DNA of 64,000 bases, taken from Hydrocarboniphaga effusa AP103. Its GTDB lineage: Bacteria > Pseudomonadota > Gammaproteobacteria > Nevskiales > Nevskiaceae. The notes under the pieces are model-generated. The model had not been told where the DNA came from. It searched no databases and was given only the letters and a program-made list of their open reading frames with translations. The translations under genes were made by a program, and so were the position numbers. The stretch covers positions 372,001-436,000 of the forward strand of contig NZ_AKGD01000004.1 in NCBI RefSeq assembly GCF_000271305.1, given 5' to 3'. Positions 16,537-25,412 of the stretch are shown in pieces; position 1 is the stretch's first letter; every line of letters starts with the position of its first letter.

Positions 16537-16800
16537 ATGAAACGCATCACGGTCGGTTCGCTGTCCCTGGTTGCACTTTTCACCGCCGCGGCGCCGTTCG
16601 CCGCCGAAACGGAAACACAGCGCTGCGAGCGTCTCGCAAGGCAGTTTCACGCCGCCGATGTGTCCCATGTTGCGGCCGACTGACTCACGGCCGCAAAGAA
16701 GAAGGCCGGGCACGGCGAAAAGCTGTGCGAATCACATCCGGCCAAGGGCATCAAGTCGCTCGAGCACGCGCTCGAGGACGTCGGACAAACACCCAAGTGA
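16537..16800 (+). pseudogene. Small exported protein gene interrupted by an in-frame TGA
   Basis: An 88-codon frame starts at ATG 16537 behind GGGAGA, runs through TGA at codon 49 (16681-16683) and continues in the same frame to a second TGA at 16798-16800. The first part is a signal peptide (MKRITVGSLSLVALFTAAAP) plus TETQRCERLARQF; the part after the TGA (LTAAKKKAGHGEKLCESHPA, then a helical KSLEHALEDVG tail) looks equally protein-like. Small two-cysteine periplasmic proteins of this shape, with an early C-x-x-L-x-x-Q-F and a late LC-x-x-G/H-x-A-x-G, are known in other proteobacteria. The simplest reading is a nonsense mutation of a whole gene. Readthrough is possible but not shown. The Anr box lies just upstream. 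Confidence 0.6.
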
Positions 16801-16863
16801 ATCGAAGATGCGGGGCGCGGTCGCCCAAGGCACCGGCGTTCCGCTCAACCCTGGAGATTCTGC

Positions 16864-17379
16864 ATGCCTCGGCTCTTGAATACTCGTCATCGTGCGCGCA
16901 TGTGCTGGATGGCAACCGTCCTTGGTGCGGTGAGCATCGTCGGCTGCTCCACGGCGACGCCCTATCAGCCGTTTCGTCACGGCGAGGGCTATGGCGATCA
17001 GCGAATCGAGTCCAATCGTTTCAGCATCCACTTCGCCGGCAACTCGTCCACTTCGCGCAGCACGGTGGAAACCTATCTGCTCTACCACGCGGCGGAGCTG
17101 ACGCTTGCCAACGGCTACGATTACTTCGTGACGGACGAGCGATCGACCACCGCCGACACACGCTATTACCAAACCTTTTCCACCGGTTTCGGCTACTACT
17201 GGCTGCCTCAATCGGCGTTCGACATCGGCACGACTTCGTACCCGGTCACCGAGTTCGATGCCCAGGCCGATATCGTGATGTTCAGGGGCGAAAGACCGGC
17301 GACCAATCCGCAGGCTTTCGACGCGCGCCAGGTCAAGGCCAATCTCGAGTCGCAAATCCACAGGCCGAAATCCGATTGA
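16864..17379 (+). CDS. CC0125/CC1285-like lipoprotein
   Basis: This 171-residue putative lipoprotein has a signal peptide ending in a lipobox-like IVGC and a mature N-terminus STATPYQP. The core motifs GNSSTSRSTVETYLLYHAAE and LTLANGYDYFVT are those I associate with the CC0125/CC1285 lipoprotein family; its function is unknown. It starts about 60 bp after the interrupted small gene and may share its Anr-box promoter. The metallophosphoesterase gene follows closely on the same strand. Confidence 0.75.
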   Translation: MPRLLNTRHRARMCWMATVLGAVSIVGCSTATPYQPFRHGEGYGDQRIESNRFSIHFAGNSSTSRSTVETYLLYHAAELTLANGYDYFVTDERSTTADTRYYQTFSTGFGYYWLPQSAFDIGTTSYPVTEFDAQADIVMFRGERPATNPQAFDARQVKANLESQIHRPKSD

Positions 17380-17392
17380 TGGCCCTTCTGAA

Positions 17393-18598
17393 TTGACGGC
17401 CGCGCAGTCGGTGGGCCGGGCGAGTGGACCTCCATTGAAAAACCCCCGGCCGCTGCTGAGTCCCTTCGTGCTGGCGCTGAGCGCGATCGTCGCCGTGCTG
17501 TACGCCTATCTTGCGTGGCGCCTGACGACCGGCCTGCTCGGACGTCTGGCGCTGATCGTGCCGTTGGCGGCGATCTGGGCGGTGCCGGTGATCTACTGGA
17601 TTTGCGAGCGCGAGCCGGTGACCGCGATGGACGAAGCGCTGCATGTCCTGAGCTATCTCTCCATGGGCTGGCTCAACTTCGCGGTGTTGCTCAGCCTGTT
17701 GCGTGACGGCGCACTGCTTGCGGCCGCCGGGTTCCATCTGCCGGCCCTGCGGCAGGCGCTCTCATCCTGGGGCGCCGATGCGGTACTGGCCGGCTCCATG
17801 CTCGCGCTGGGCGGCGGGATGCTCGCTGCGCTGCGCGGACCGAAGCTGCGCCACATCGACGTTCCCGTAGCCGGTCTTCCTCCGGATTTGCACGGCCTCA
17901 AGATCGCGCTGATCTCGGATCTTCACGTAGGCCCCACGGTGGGTCGCGCTTATGTGCGACGCGTCGTCCACATGAGCAACGCGCTGAATGCGGATCTGGT
18001 GGCATTGACCGGCGATCTGGTGGACGGACCCGTCGCCCGGCTGAGGTCGGCGATCGCACCGCTGGCGCAGCTCGCGCCGGCCGGGCGCGTGTTCGCGGTG
18101 CTGGGCAATCACGACTATTACGCCGGCGCGCAGGCATGGACCGAGCATTTCCGGAGCCTGGGCCTGTGCGTGCTGCTCAACGAAGCCGAGATCGTCGCTC
18201 GCGGCAACGCGACCCTGGTGGTGGGCGGAGTGCTCGATCCTGCGGCCTCGCTCTTCGACCGCGAGCAAGGCCCGCGGCCGGAACTTGCGGCCGTGCCTGG
18301 GGCGGGAGCGGCCTTTCGCCTGCTGCTGGCCCATAACCCGAAGCTGGCACCGCAGGCCGAGCAGGTCGGGTTCGATCTCCAGCTGTCCGGCCACACGCAC
18401 GCCGGCCAGTTCTTCCCATGGACACTGGCAGTCCGCTGGGTGCACGCGCCGCACGTCGCCGGGCTTTCGCGGCAGGGGCGGATGTGGGTGTACGTGAGCT
18501 CGGGCACGGGTACCTGGGGTCCGCCGGTGCGGTTCGGAACCGAACCCGAGCTGACGCTGCTGCGCGTGGTCCGGCCGGATCTGATTCAACTTCCGTGA
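17393..18598 (+). CDS. Membrane-anchored calcineurin-type metallophosphoesterase (YkuE/YaeI-like)
   Basis: The N-terminal 150 residues contain about four hydrophobic membrane segments. The C-terminal 250 residues form a metallophosphoesterase domain with every metal motif: ISDLHVGP, TGDLVDG, LGNHDYY, LAHNP and SGHTHAGQ. Relatives such as YaeI/YkuE act on membrane-associated phosphate esters, for example UDP-diacylglucosamine or lipids; the substrate here is unknown. No ATG is available at the N-terminus. TTG 17393, GTG 17411 and TTG 17435 are all possible starts and I give the longest. The gene lies between a lipoprotein and an ABC exporter on the same strand. Confidence 0.88.
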   Translation: MTAAQSVGRASGPPLKNPRPLLSPFVLALSAIVAVLYAYLAWRLTTGLLGRLALIVPLAAIWAVPVIYWICEREPVTAMDEALHVLSYLSMGWLNFAVLLSLLRDGALLAAAGFHLPALRQALSSWGADAVLAGSMLALGGGMLAALRGPKLRHIDVPVAGLPPDLHGLKIALISDLHVGPTVGRAYVRRVVHMSNALNADLVALTGDLVDGPVARLRSAIAPLAQLAPAGRVFAVLGNHDYYAGAQAWTEHFRSLGLCVLLNEAEIVARGNATLVVGGVLDPAASLFDREQGPRPELAAVPGAGAAFRLLLAHNPKLAPQAEQVGFDLQLSGHTHAGQFFPWTLAVRWVHAPHVAGLSRQGRMWVYVSSGTGTWGPPVRFGTEPELTLLRVVRPDLIQLP

Positions 18599-18608
18599 GA
18601 TGGTCTGA

Positions 18609-19430
18609 ATGCCCGAGCGCCCCGCAAATCCCGATTCGAACGCCGCGATCGTAACGCGGGCGCTGACGCGGCAATTCGCCGGCATTCGCGCGCTCGACCG
18701 GCTCGATCTCAAGATCGCACGTGGGCGCATCTTCGGCCTGCTCGGACCCAACGGCGCGGGCAAGACCACCACGATCAAAATCCTGACCACCTTGCTGGAG
18801 CCGTCGGCCGGCTCGGCAACCGTCGCCGGCTTCGACGTCGCAGCGGCGCCCGTCGAGGTGCGTCGGCGCATCGGGTACGTGCCGCAACTGCTGTCCGCGG
18901 ACGGTGCGCTGACCGCGATCGAGAATCTCAAGCTGTCAGCAAGGCTGCACGGTTTGCACGGTGCCTTGCTCGATGCGCGCGTGAAGGAGGCACTGGCATT
19001 CGCCAATCTCGATGCGGTGGCAAGGCAGCTCGTGCGCACCTACTCCGGCGGCATGATCCGGCGCCTGGAGATCGCGCAGGCCACACTGCATTCCCCGGAA
19101 CTGCTGTTCCTGGATGAGCCGACGCTCGGACTCGATCCGGTGGCGCGCCACACCGTTTGGGCCCGCTTGGAGCAGCTCCAACGTGAGCATGGCGTGACGA
19201 TCCTGATCACGACGCACGACATGGAAGAAGCCGGGGCGCTGTGCGACGAGCTGGCGATCCTGCATCGTGGCCGCCTCGCCGCCATCGGCGCTCCGGCCGC
19301 GCTGAAAGCCGCAGCCGGCTCCGGGGCCACGCTGGACGATGTATTCGCGCACTTCAGCGGCGCGGCGCTGGAACCGGGTGGCCGCTATCGCGATGTCCGC
19401 GACAGCCGCCGCGCACGGGGGCTCGGATGA
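18609..19430 (+). CDS. ABC-2 exporter ATP-binding protein (DrrA/NodI type)
   Basis: This 273-residue ATPase drives a two-component ABC-2 exporter. It has Walker A GPNGAGKTT, Q-loop YVPQLLS, signature YSGGMIRR, Walker B LLFLDEPTLGLDP and the switch histidine in TTHDMEE. It begins 10 bp after the phosphoesterase stop and overlaps the permease gene by ATGA (19427-19430), so the two subunits are coupled. The substrate is unknown; the family exports drugs, lipids or polysaccharides. Confidence 0.95.
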   Translation: MPERPANPDSNAAIVTRALTRQFAGIRALDRLDLKIARGRIFGLLGPNGAGKTTTIKILTTLLEPSAGSATVAGFDVAAAPVEVRRRIGYVPQLLSADGALTAIENLKLSARLHGLHGALLDARVKEALAFANLDAVARQLVRTYSGGMIRRLEIAQATLHSPELLFLDEPTLGLDPVARHTVWARLEQLQREHGVTILITTHDMEEAGALCDELAILHRGRLAAIGAPAALKAAAGSGATLDDVFAHFSGAALEPGGRYRDVRDSRRARGLG

Positions 19431-20209
19431 AGTCGGCCTTGATCGGCTGGATATCCGACAGCGCAGCGGTCGCGGACGCCGAGCTGCGCAAGCTGGCGCG
19501 AGAACCGGCCGAGCTGGTGTCGCGCGCGGTACAGCCGATCCTGTGGCTGGTGATCTTCGGCCACGCCTTCAGCCAGGTGCGCGGCATGCCCATCGGCGAC
19601 ATGCGTTATCTCGACTACCTGGCACCCGGGATTCTTGCGCAGAGCATCCTGTTCAGCAGCGTCTTCTACGGCATCGCCGTCGTCTGGGAGCGCGACCTCG
19701 GTATCGTCCACAAGCTGCTGGTCACGCCTGCGCGTCGCAGCGCTCTGGTGCTCGGCAAGGCGATGGCCGCCGGCTGCCGCGGGCTGGTACAGGCCGCCAT
19801 GGTTTACGCCGTCGCCATCGCCTTGCACGTCGACATCCGCTGGGAACTCCTGCCGATGCTGGCGGTGGGCGCCGGCGTGCTGTTTGGCTCATGCCTGTTC
19901 GCGACGTTCTCGCTGGTGATCGCGTGCATCGTCAAGACGCGCGAGCGCTTCATGGGCGTCGGGCAGTTGCTCACCATGCCGCTGTTCTTCACGTCCAACG
20001 CGATTTATCCGCTGGAAGTGATGCCGGGCTGGCTCCGGGCGGTCGCGCAGGTCAACCCGCTGACCTATCTCGTGGACGCGCTGCGCGGCACCATGGTCGT
20101 CGGCGGCATCAGCACGTACTCCTACGGCACGAGTCTCGGCGTGACCGTGGTCACCTTCGGTCTGCTGCTCGCACTGGCGGCCTACCTGTATCCGGGCCTT
20201 GCCCGCTGA
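19427..20209 (+). CDS. ABC-2 type exporter permease
   Basis: This 260-residue partner of the preceding ATPase has six hydrophobic segments and the ABC-2 permease C-terminal motif NPLTYLVDALRGTM. The start at 19427 overlaps the ATPase stop. An upstream frame extension only shadows the ATPase gene. The single short permease suggests a homodimer. Together with the ATPase it resembles DrrAB/NodIJ exporters. Confidence 0.94.
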   Translation: MKSALIGWISDSAAVADAELRKLAREPAELVSRAVQPILWLVIFGHAFSQVRGMPIGDMRYLDYLAPGILAQSILFSSVFYGIAVVWERDLGIVHKLLVTPARRSALVLGKAMAAGCRGLVQAAMVYAVAIALHVDIRWELLPMLAVGAGVLFGSCLFATFSLVIACIVKTRERFMGVGQLLTMPLFFTSNAIYPLEVMPGWLRAVAQVNPLTYLVDALRGTMVVGGISTYSYGTSLGVTVVTFGLLLALAAYLYPGLAR

Positions 20210-20266
20210 ACGCCATGCCGCCAATCACAACCGGATCCGCTTGCCTGCGCCGCTGGCGGTGCCGCG

Positions 20267-22831
20267 ATGTCGCCGGTTTCTGAGAAAAGTCCGCTTCGAC
20301 GGATCGCGGCGATCGCCGGTCCGCTGATGGCTTTGGTGTTCCTGGGCATTGCGGTCTGGCTGCTCGACGATGGGCTCGGGCGTGAGGGCTACGTGCAGAT
20401 CGGAAGCGCGATTCGCCTGCTGCCGATCGGTACGATCCTGCTCGCTGTGCTGGTTGCCGCAGTCGCGTACGCGGTGCTGATTCTGTACGACGTGCTCGCA
20501 CTCGCTTTCGTCGGCCGCCGCCTTCGGCTGAGCCAGGTCGTACCGGCTTCATTGCTCGGCTATGCGCTGGGCAACAACATCGGCTACACCCTGATCGCCG
20601 GCGCTTCGGTTCGCTACTGGGTCTACCGATCCTACGGCTTCGGTGCGGGTCTGGTCGCAGCCATTGCGACCTTCTGCAGCCTGGGCTTCGTGCTGGGCTG
20701 CGTCTGGGTCGGCGGTGCAGCGTTCATGCTATGGCCCCTGCCGCTGCCCGGCTGGTTGCCTCTGCCCTGGAGCACGACGCGGCCGTTGGGTTTTGCACTG
20801 CTGGCCCTGCTTGCCTGCTACGTCACCCTGGCGGCGAGCGGCAAAGTGCGCGTACGCGTGCGCGGCGTACAGCTGGCGTTGCCGTCGCTGCAGCTGACGC
20901 TCGGGCAGTTGGGCGTGGCCACGCTGGACCTGCTGACGATGTCGGCCACGCTGTGGATCCTGTTGCCGTCACCACTGCCGTTTGACGAGTTCCTGTCGAT
21001 GTTCATGCTCGCCCTCGCGGCGGGTGTCGTGAGCCAGGTGCCCGGCGGGCTGGGCGTGTTCGAAACAGTCCTGCTGATGCAGCTGCGTGACCGACTGCCG
21101 GTATCGTCCGTGGTCGCCGCGCTCGTGGTGTTCCGTCTCCTCTACTACGTGCTTCCGCTGGCGCTGGCGGCCACGTGGCTGGCGGTGCGTGTCCTTCGCA
21201 ACGGCTCGGCTGGCTGGAACGCGTCTGCGACGTTGACCGGCCGGACCCGCAACCTGGTTCCGCAGCTCCTGGCACTGGCGACGTTCGCGGCAGGCACCGT
21301 GCTGCTGTTCTCGGGCGCTACGCCGACCGCTCTGGGGCGGCTGGCCATGCTCCATCGCTTCCTGCCGCATCCCCTGATCGAGCTCTCCGATTTCCTCGCC
21401 AGCCTGGTCGGCGTCGTTCTGCTGCTGCTGGCGCGCGGCCTCCAGCGACGCGTGGATGCGGCCTATGTCCTGGTTGCACTACTGCTTGGCGTCGGCATCG
21501 TGATGTCGCTGGCCAAGGGCCTGGACTATGAGGAGGCGCTGGTGCTGGCGGGGGTGCTGATCGCGCTGCTGGCGGCCCGCAAGCGCTTCAACCGGCGCGC
21601 CTCGATATTCGACACGCCGCTATCGCGCAGCTGGGTGATTTCGATCGCCTCTGTCCTGATCGGCTCGCTGGCCCTCTGGTACTTCGCCTTCCGGCAAGGT
21701 CACTACGCGCAGCAGAGCTGGTGGGAATTTGCATTGCGCGCCGAGGCGCCGCGAGCGTTGCGGGCGACGGTCGGCGCCGCAGTGGTCGCGGTCGCCGTCG
21801 CCGTCGCCCGCCTGCTGCGGCCGATGCCGGAAGTCGCGCCACTGCCGGGGCCAGAGGTCATCGCACGGGCCGGGCGCATCGCGCAGCTTGCGGTGAGCAC
21901 CCATGGCTATCTGGCATTGCGTGGCGACAAGGCGCTGCTGTTCAGCGACGACGGCCGCGCCTTCCTGATGTACGGCCGGCAGGGACGCAGCTGGATTGCG
22001 ATGGGCGATCCCGTGGGCCCGCGCTCGAAGGGCCGCGAACTGCTGTGGCGCTTCCGCGATCTGGTCGACCGCTACGACGGCTGGCCGGTGATCTTCGAGG
22101 CGCGCGCCTTCTGGCTACCGGTCTATCGGGAGCTGGGCCTCGTGGCGACGCCGCTCGGCGAGGAAGCGCGCGTCGACCTGCGCTCGTTCTCGCTGAACGG
22201 GGCGACGTTCAAGACGCTGCGACAGGCTCACGCGAGCCTGCCCGCGCAAGGCTGTTGCTTCGACATTCTGCCCGCAGCTGCGGTGCCGGCGCTGATACCC
22301 GAACTCGCGCGCGTTTCGGAGTCTTGGCTCTCGACCAAGAACACCCGCGAGAAAGGGTTTTCCAACGCCTCGTTCGATGCGGCCTACCTCGCGCAGTTTC
22401 CGCTTGCGGTGGTGCGATACCGAGGCACGATCGTCGGCTTCGCGAACCTCTGGTGCGGCAAGGGCAAGTACGAGCTGTCGGTCGACCTCATGCGCCACGC
22501 AGCCGATGCTCCGCCACGGACGATGGATCTCCTTTTTACCGAGCTGATGCTCTGGGGTCAGCGCGAGAGCTATCAATGGTTCAACTTCGGCATGGCGCCG
22601 CTATCGGGATTCGGCCATGACGCCACCGTGTGGTCGAAAGTCGGAGCCTTCCTCTACCGCCATGGCGAGCACTTCTACAACTTTCAGGGGCTGCGCCAAT
22701 ACAAGGCCAAGTTCAGGCCGTCATGGGTACCCCTGTACCTGGCATCTCCCGGCGGCGTCGCGCTGCCGGCCATCATCCTGGACGTAACGGCCCTGATGGC
22801 GGGCGGCGTGATGGGCATTCTCCGGAAATAA
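20267..22831 (+). CDS. mprF: Bifunctional aminoacyl-phosphatidylglycerol synthase/flippase MprF-like
   Basis: This 854-residue protein has a large N-terminal membrane domain (about 13-14 segments, with the flippase motif SQVPGGLGVFE) and a C-terminal cytosolic DUF2156 transferase domain from about residue 540. The C-terminal block includes NTREKGFSNASFD, LSVDLMRH and WFNFGMAPLSGF, typical of lysyl- or alanyl-phosphatidylglycerol synthases. The enzyme transfers an amino acid from tRNA to phosphatidylglycerol and flips the lipid, which lowers envelope charge and protects against cationic peptides. It follows the ABC exporter by 57 bp. Which amino acid it uses cannot be told. Confidence 0.92.
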   Translation: MSPVSEKSPLRRIAAIAGPLMALVFLGIAVWLLDDGLGREGYVQIGSAIRLLPIGTILLAVLVAAVAYAVLILYDVLALAFVGRRLRLSQVVPASLLGYALGNNIGYTLIAGASVRYWVYRSYGFGAGLVAAIATFCSLGFVLGCVWVGGAAFMLWPLPLPGWLPLPWSTTRPLGFALLALLACYVTLAASGKVRVRVRGVQLALPSLQLTLGQLGVATLDLLTMSATLWILLPSPLPFDEFLSMFMLALAAGVVSQVPGGLGVFETVLLMQLRDRLPVSSVVAALVVFRLLYYVLPLALAATWLAVRVLRNGSAGWNASATLTGRTRNLVPQLLALATFAAGTVLLFSGATPTALGRLAMLHRFLPHPLIELSDFLASLVGVVLLLLARGLQRRVDAAYVLVALLLGVGIVMSLAKGLDYEEALVLAGVLIALLAARKRFNRRASIFDTPLSRSWVISIASVLIGSLALWYFAFRQGHYAQQSWWEFALRAEAPRALRATVGAAVVAVAVAVARLLRPMPEVAPLPGPEVIARAGRIAQLAVSTHGYLALRGDKALLFSDDGRAFLMYGRQGRSWIAMGDPVGPRSKGRELLWRFRDLVDRYDGWPVIFEARAFWLPVYRELGLVATPLGEEARVDLRSFSLNGATFKTLRQAHASLPAQGCCFDILPAAAVPALIPELARVSESWLSTKNTREKGFSNASFDAAYLAQFPLAVVRYRGTIVGFANLWCGKGKYELSVDLMRHAADAPPRTMDLLFTELMLWGQRESYQWFNFGMAPLSGFGHDATVWSKVGAFLYRHGEHFYNFQGLRQYKAKFRPSWVPLYLASPGGVALPAIILDVTALMAGGVMGILRK

Positions 22832-23220
22832 CCTTGTCTGCCGCGCCTGACACCACCCCGGATCGCGCGCGCACACCACGCGTCACCGTCTTCGGGACGT
22901 CCGTCCCAGTGGAGGACTGCGTTGATCCTTTCTGTCGATGGCGAAAGGGCTCCGTACTACTTTTTTTGTACCGACCGGCGGCATCGAACCAGGCCATGGA
23001 GCATCGTGACGACCTGCTCCGACAGATGAAACTTTCGTCATCTTCCGGCTTGCGCCACCCGAGATTCGCCCTCATCGCCAGCCGGCCGGTGCTCCATACG
23101 CTGCTGTATCCCGAGCGACCACGCAGCGACCATATGCCGCTGCGCCACGGCCAATTTCAGCGGCCGGCTCGCTCATGACAATCGCCGCCTCTTCGTTTTC
23201 CTAGATTCAAGGTCGCCCAC
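22832..23220. other. 389-bp intergenic region without a recognisable gene
   Basis: I see no convincing coding frame here. A GGGAC-GTCC-GTCCC hairpin (about 22898-22911) and a CCTTTC...GAAAGG hairpin about 13 bases ahead of a run of seven T (about 22963-22969) might end mprF transcription, though neither is a standard intrinsic terminator. The end of the region carries the start signals of the acyl-CoA dehydrogenase gene (AAGG about 9 bases before its ATG). Confidence 0.5.
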
Positions 23221-25038
23221 ATGCCCGCCTACAAAGCCCCGCTTCGCGACATCCGTTTCCTGCTCAACGAGGTCTTCGACTATCCGGCGCACTACGCCGG
23301 GCTGCCGAACGGCAAGGACGCGGACCCGGATACCGTCAACGCCATCCTCGACGAGTGCGCCAAGTACGCCGAGGAAGTGCTGTCTCCGCTGAACCTCTCG
23401 GGCGACGAGGAAGGCTGCCGCTTCGAAGCCGGCAAGGTCACCACGCCCAAGGGCTTCAAGGAGGCTTACGAGCAGTGGGTCGCCGGTGGCTGGCAGGGCC
23501 TGTCGCACCCCACCGAATACGGCGGCCAGGGCATGCCGATGTCGCTGGGCCTCATGAAGACCGAGATGGTCGGCACCGCCAACTGGTCGTTCGGCATGTA
23601 TCCGGGCCTCTCGCTCGGCGCCATGAACACGATCCTGCAGCACGCGTCCGACGAGCTGAAGACCGCTTACATGCCGGCGCTCACCGAAGGCCGCTGGACC
23701 GGCACCATGTGCCTCACCGAGCCGCAGTGCGGCACCGACCTGGGCCAGGTGAAGACGCGCGCCGAACCGCAGTCCGACGGCAGCTACAAGGTCACCGGCA
23801 CCAAGATCTTCATCTCGGCCGGTGAGCACGACATGGCCGAGAACATCGTCCACGTGGTGCTGGCCCGCCTGCCCGACGCGCCGGCCGGCACGCGCGGCAT
23901 TTCGCTGTTCATCATTCCGAAGTTCTTGCCGGCGGCGGACGGCTCGGCCGGCGAGTTCAACCACGTGGTCTGCAGCGCCCTCGAACACAAGATGGGCATC
24001 AAGGCCTCGGCCACCGCCGTCATCAACTTCGAAGACTCGAAGGCCTGGATGATCGCCGAGCCGAACAAGGGCCTCGAAGCCATGTTCACGTTCATGAACA
24101 CCGCGCGCATCGGCACCGCGATCCAGGGCGTCTGCCACGCCGAGCTGTCGTTCCAGGGTGCGCTGCGCTACGCCAAGGAGCGCCGCTCGATGCGGGCGCT
24201 GTCGGGCAAGAAGGAGCCCGACAAGGTCGCCGACGCGATCATCCACCACGCCGACGTGCGCCGCATGCTGCTCACGCAGAAGGCCTTCGCCGAAGGCGGC
24301 CGCGCGATGATCTACTACGCGGCCCAGTTCGCCGATCACATGACCAACGGGATCATCGAAGGCGACCAGAAGAAGTACAAGAAGTGGGACGACAAGCTCG
24401 GCTTCTTCACGCCGATCATGAAGGGCTTTTTGACCGAAATGGGCCTCGAAGCCGCGAACCAGGGCATCCAGGTTTTCGGCGGCCACGGCTACATCAAGGA
24501 ACACGGCATGGAGCAGATCGCGCGCGATGCGCGCATCGCCACGCTGTACGAAGGCACCACCGGCATCCAGGCGCTCGACCTGCTCGGCCGCAAGGTGCTG
24601 ATCATGACGCGCGGCGGTGCGGTGCGTGAGTTCACCGCGCTGATCGCCAAGTTCGCGGTCGACAACATGCGCAACGCCAAGCTGCGCAGCTATGCGACGG
24701 CGCTCGCCAGGTACGCGGCCGAGTGGAACGTGCTGACCATGCGCATCATGCTCACGGCGCGCAAGGACCGCGATGCGGTGTCGGCCGCGAGCCATCACTT
24801 TTTGATGTATTCGGGCTACGTGATGATGGCCTACTTCTGGGCGCTGCAGGCGCAGATCGCGGGCAACAAGCTGGTGCACGGCGGCAGCGAATCCAAGGAG
24901 TTCTACAAGGCCAAGATCGCCACCGCGCGCTTCTACTTCGACCATCTGCTGCCGCGCGCCAAGGGCCATGCGACCTCGATGATCAAGCCGAGCAAGTCGC
25001 TGACCAAGCTGCCGATCGACAGCTTCGTCTTCGAGTAG
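23221..25038 (+). CDS. Acyl-CoA dehydrogenase (FadE/DmdC-like, about 600 residues)
   Basis: This flavin-dependent enzyme introduces the trans-2 double bond into acyl-CoA in fatty-acid oxidation. The 605-residue length and a C-terminal extra domain place it with the DmdC/FadE5-type family. Visible are the N-terminal domain, the FAD/substrate loop (MCLTEPQCGTDLGQVKTRA), the middle beta domain with GTKIFISAGEHD, and the C-terminal catalytic segment ARIATLYEGTTGIQALDLLGRK with its general-base glutamate. It is a single gene followed by a clear terminator. The electron acceptor would be ETF. Confidence 0.95.
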   Translation: MPAYKAPLRDIRFLLNEVFDYPAHYAGLPNGKDADPDTVNAILDECAKYAEEVLSPLNLSGDEEGCRFEAGKVTTPKGFKEAYEQWVAGGWQGLSHPTEYGGQGMPMSLGLMKTEMVGTANWSFGMYPGLSLGAMNTILQHASDELKTAYMPALTEGRWTGTMCLTEPQCGTDLGQVKTRAEPQSDGSYKVTGTKIFISAGEHDMAENIVHVVLARLPDAPAGTRGISLFIIPKFLPAADGSAGEFNHVVCSALEHKMGIKASATAVINFEDSKAWMIAEPNKGLEAMFTFMNTARIGTAIQGVCHAELSFQGALRYAKERRSMRALSGKKEPDKVADAIIHHADVRRMLLTQKAFAEGGRAMIYYAAQFADHMTNGIIEGDQKKYKKWDDKLGFFTPIMKGFLTEMGLEAANQGIQVFGGHGYIKEHGMEQIARDARIATLYEGTTGIQALDLLGRKVLIMTRGGAVREFTALIAKFAVDNMRNAKLRSYATALARYAAEWNVLTMRIMLTARKDRDAVSAASHHFLMYSGYVMMAYFWALQAQIAGNKLVHGGSESKEFYKAKIATARFYFDHLLPRAKGHATSMIKPSKSLTKLPIDSFVFE

Positions 25039-25062
25039 ACCTCCGCGTTTTGCAGGGCCCGC

Positions 25063-25098
25063 GGCGCCGCTCCTTGCAAAGGGCGCGGCGCCTTTTTT
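25063..25098 (+). terminator. Rho-independent terminator of the acyl-CoA dehydrogenase gene
   Basis: A perfect 8-bp GC stem (GGCGCCGC at 25063-25070 with GCGGCGCC at 25085-25092), a 14-base loop and six T at 25093-25098 follow the stop codon by about 25 bp. Confidence 0.9.
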
Positions 25099-25204
25099 GT
25101 TGGCCTGGTCTCAGGTTCGGCATAGCCCGATCAGTCAATCGCGCATTCATTTTTCTGCCCGTAATCTCGGCCGGTCATCGAAACGAAGATTGCGGAGCCC
25201 AGGA

Positions 25205-25402
25205 ATGAGCACTCACTGCGCCAGCTGCAACGCTCTGAGCAAGGGTCTTGTGCACGTTCCCATCCTGCTCGAGAGGCTCGACGCCGATCTCGAATCCGAG
25301 TCCCCGCTCTACGCCTGCGCGGCCTGCGGCCAGGAGTGGAGACGCTTGGACCGGGTCTGGTGCCGGGCGCCGATGCGCTCGATGATGCCGCTGGCCGCCT
25401 GA
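25205..25402 (+). CDS. Small zinc-ribbon-like protein
   Basis: This 65-residue protein starts at ATG 25205 behind CAGGA. It contains two CxxC pairs, CASC near residue 5 and CAAC near residue 40, spaced as in a treble-clef or ribbon zinc site, followed by GQEWRRLDRVWC. The frame extends upstream but without sense. It may be a zinc-binding regulatory or accessory protein; no family is recognised. A second small gene follows 10 bp downstream. Confidence 0.6.
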   Translation: MSTHCASCNALSKGLVHVPILLERLDADLESESPLYACAACGQEWRRLDRVWCRAPMRSMMPLAA

Positions 25403-25412
25403 GAAAGGCCGA

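Noticed and set aside
16681-16720. Selenocysteine insertion at the in-frame TGA
   Set aside because: Only a weak 5-bp CGGCC/GGCCG stem with a large loop follows the TGA, unlike a bacterial SECIS element, and no selenoprotein family is recognised.
22773-23178. Short frames on both strands between mprF and the acyl-CoA dehydrogenase
   Set aside because: No domain, no signal peptide and composition like random high-GC sequence; they overlap each other.
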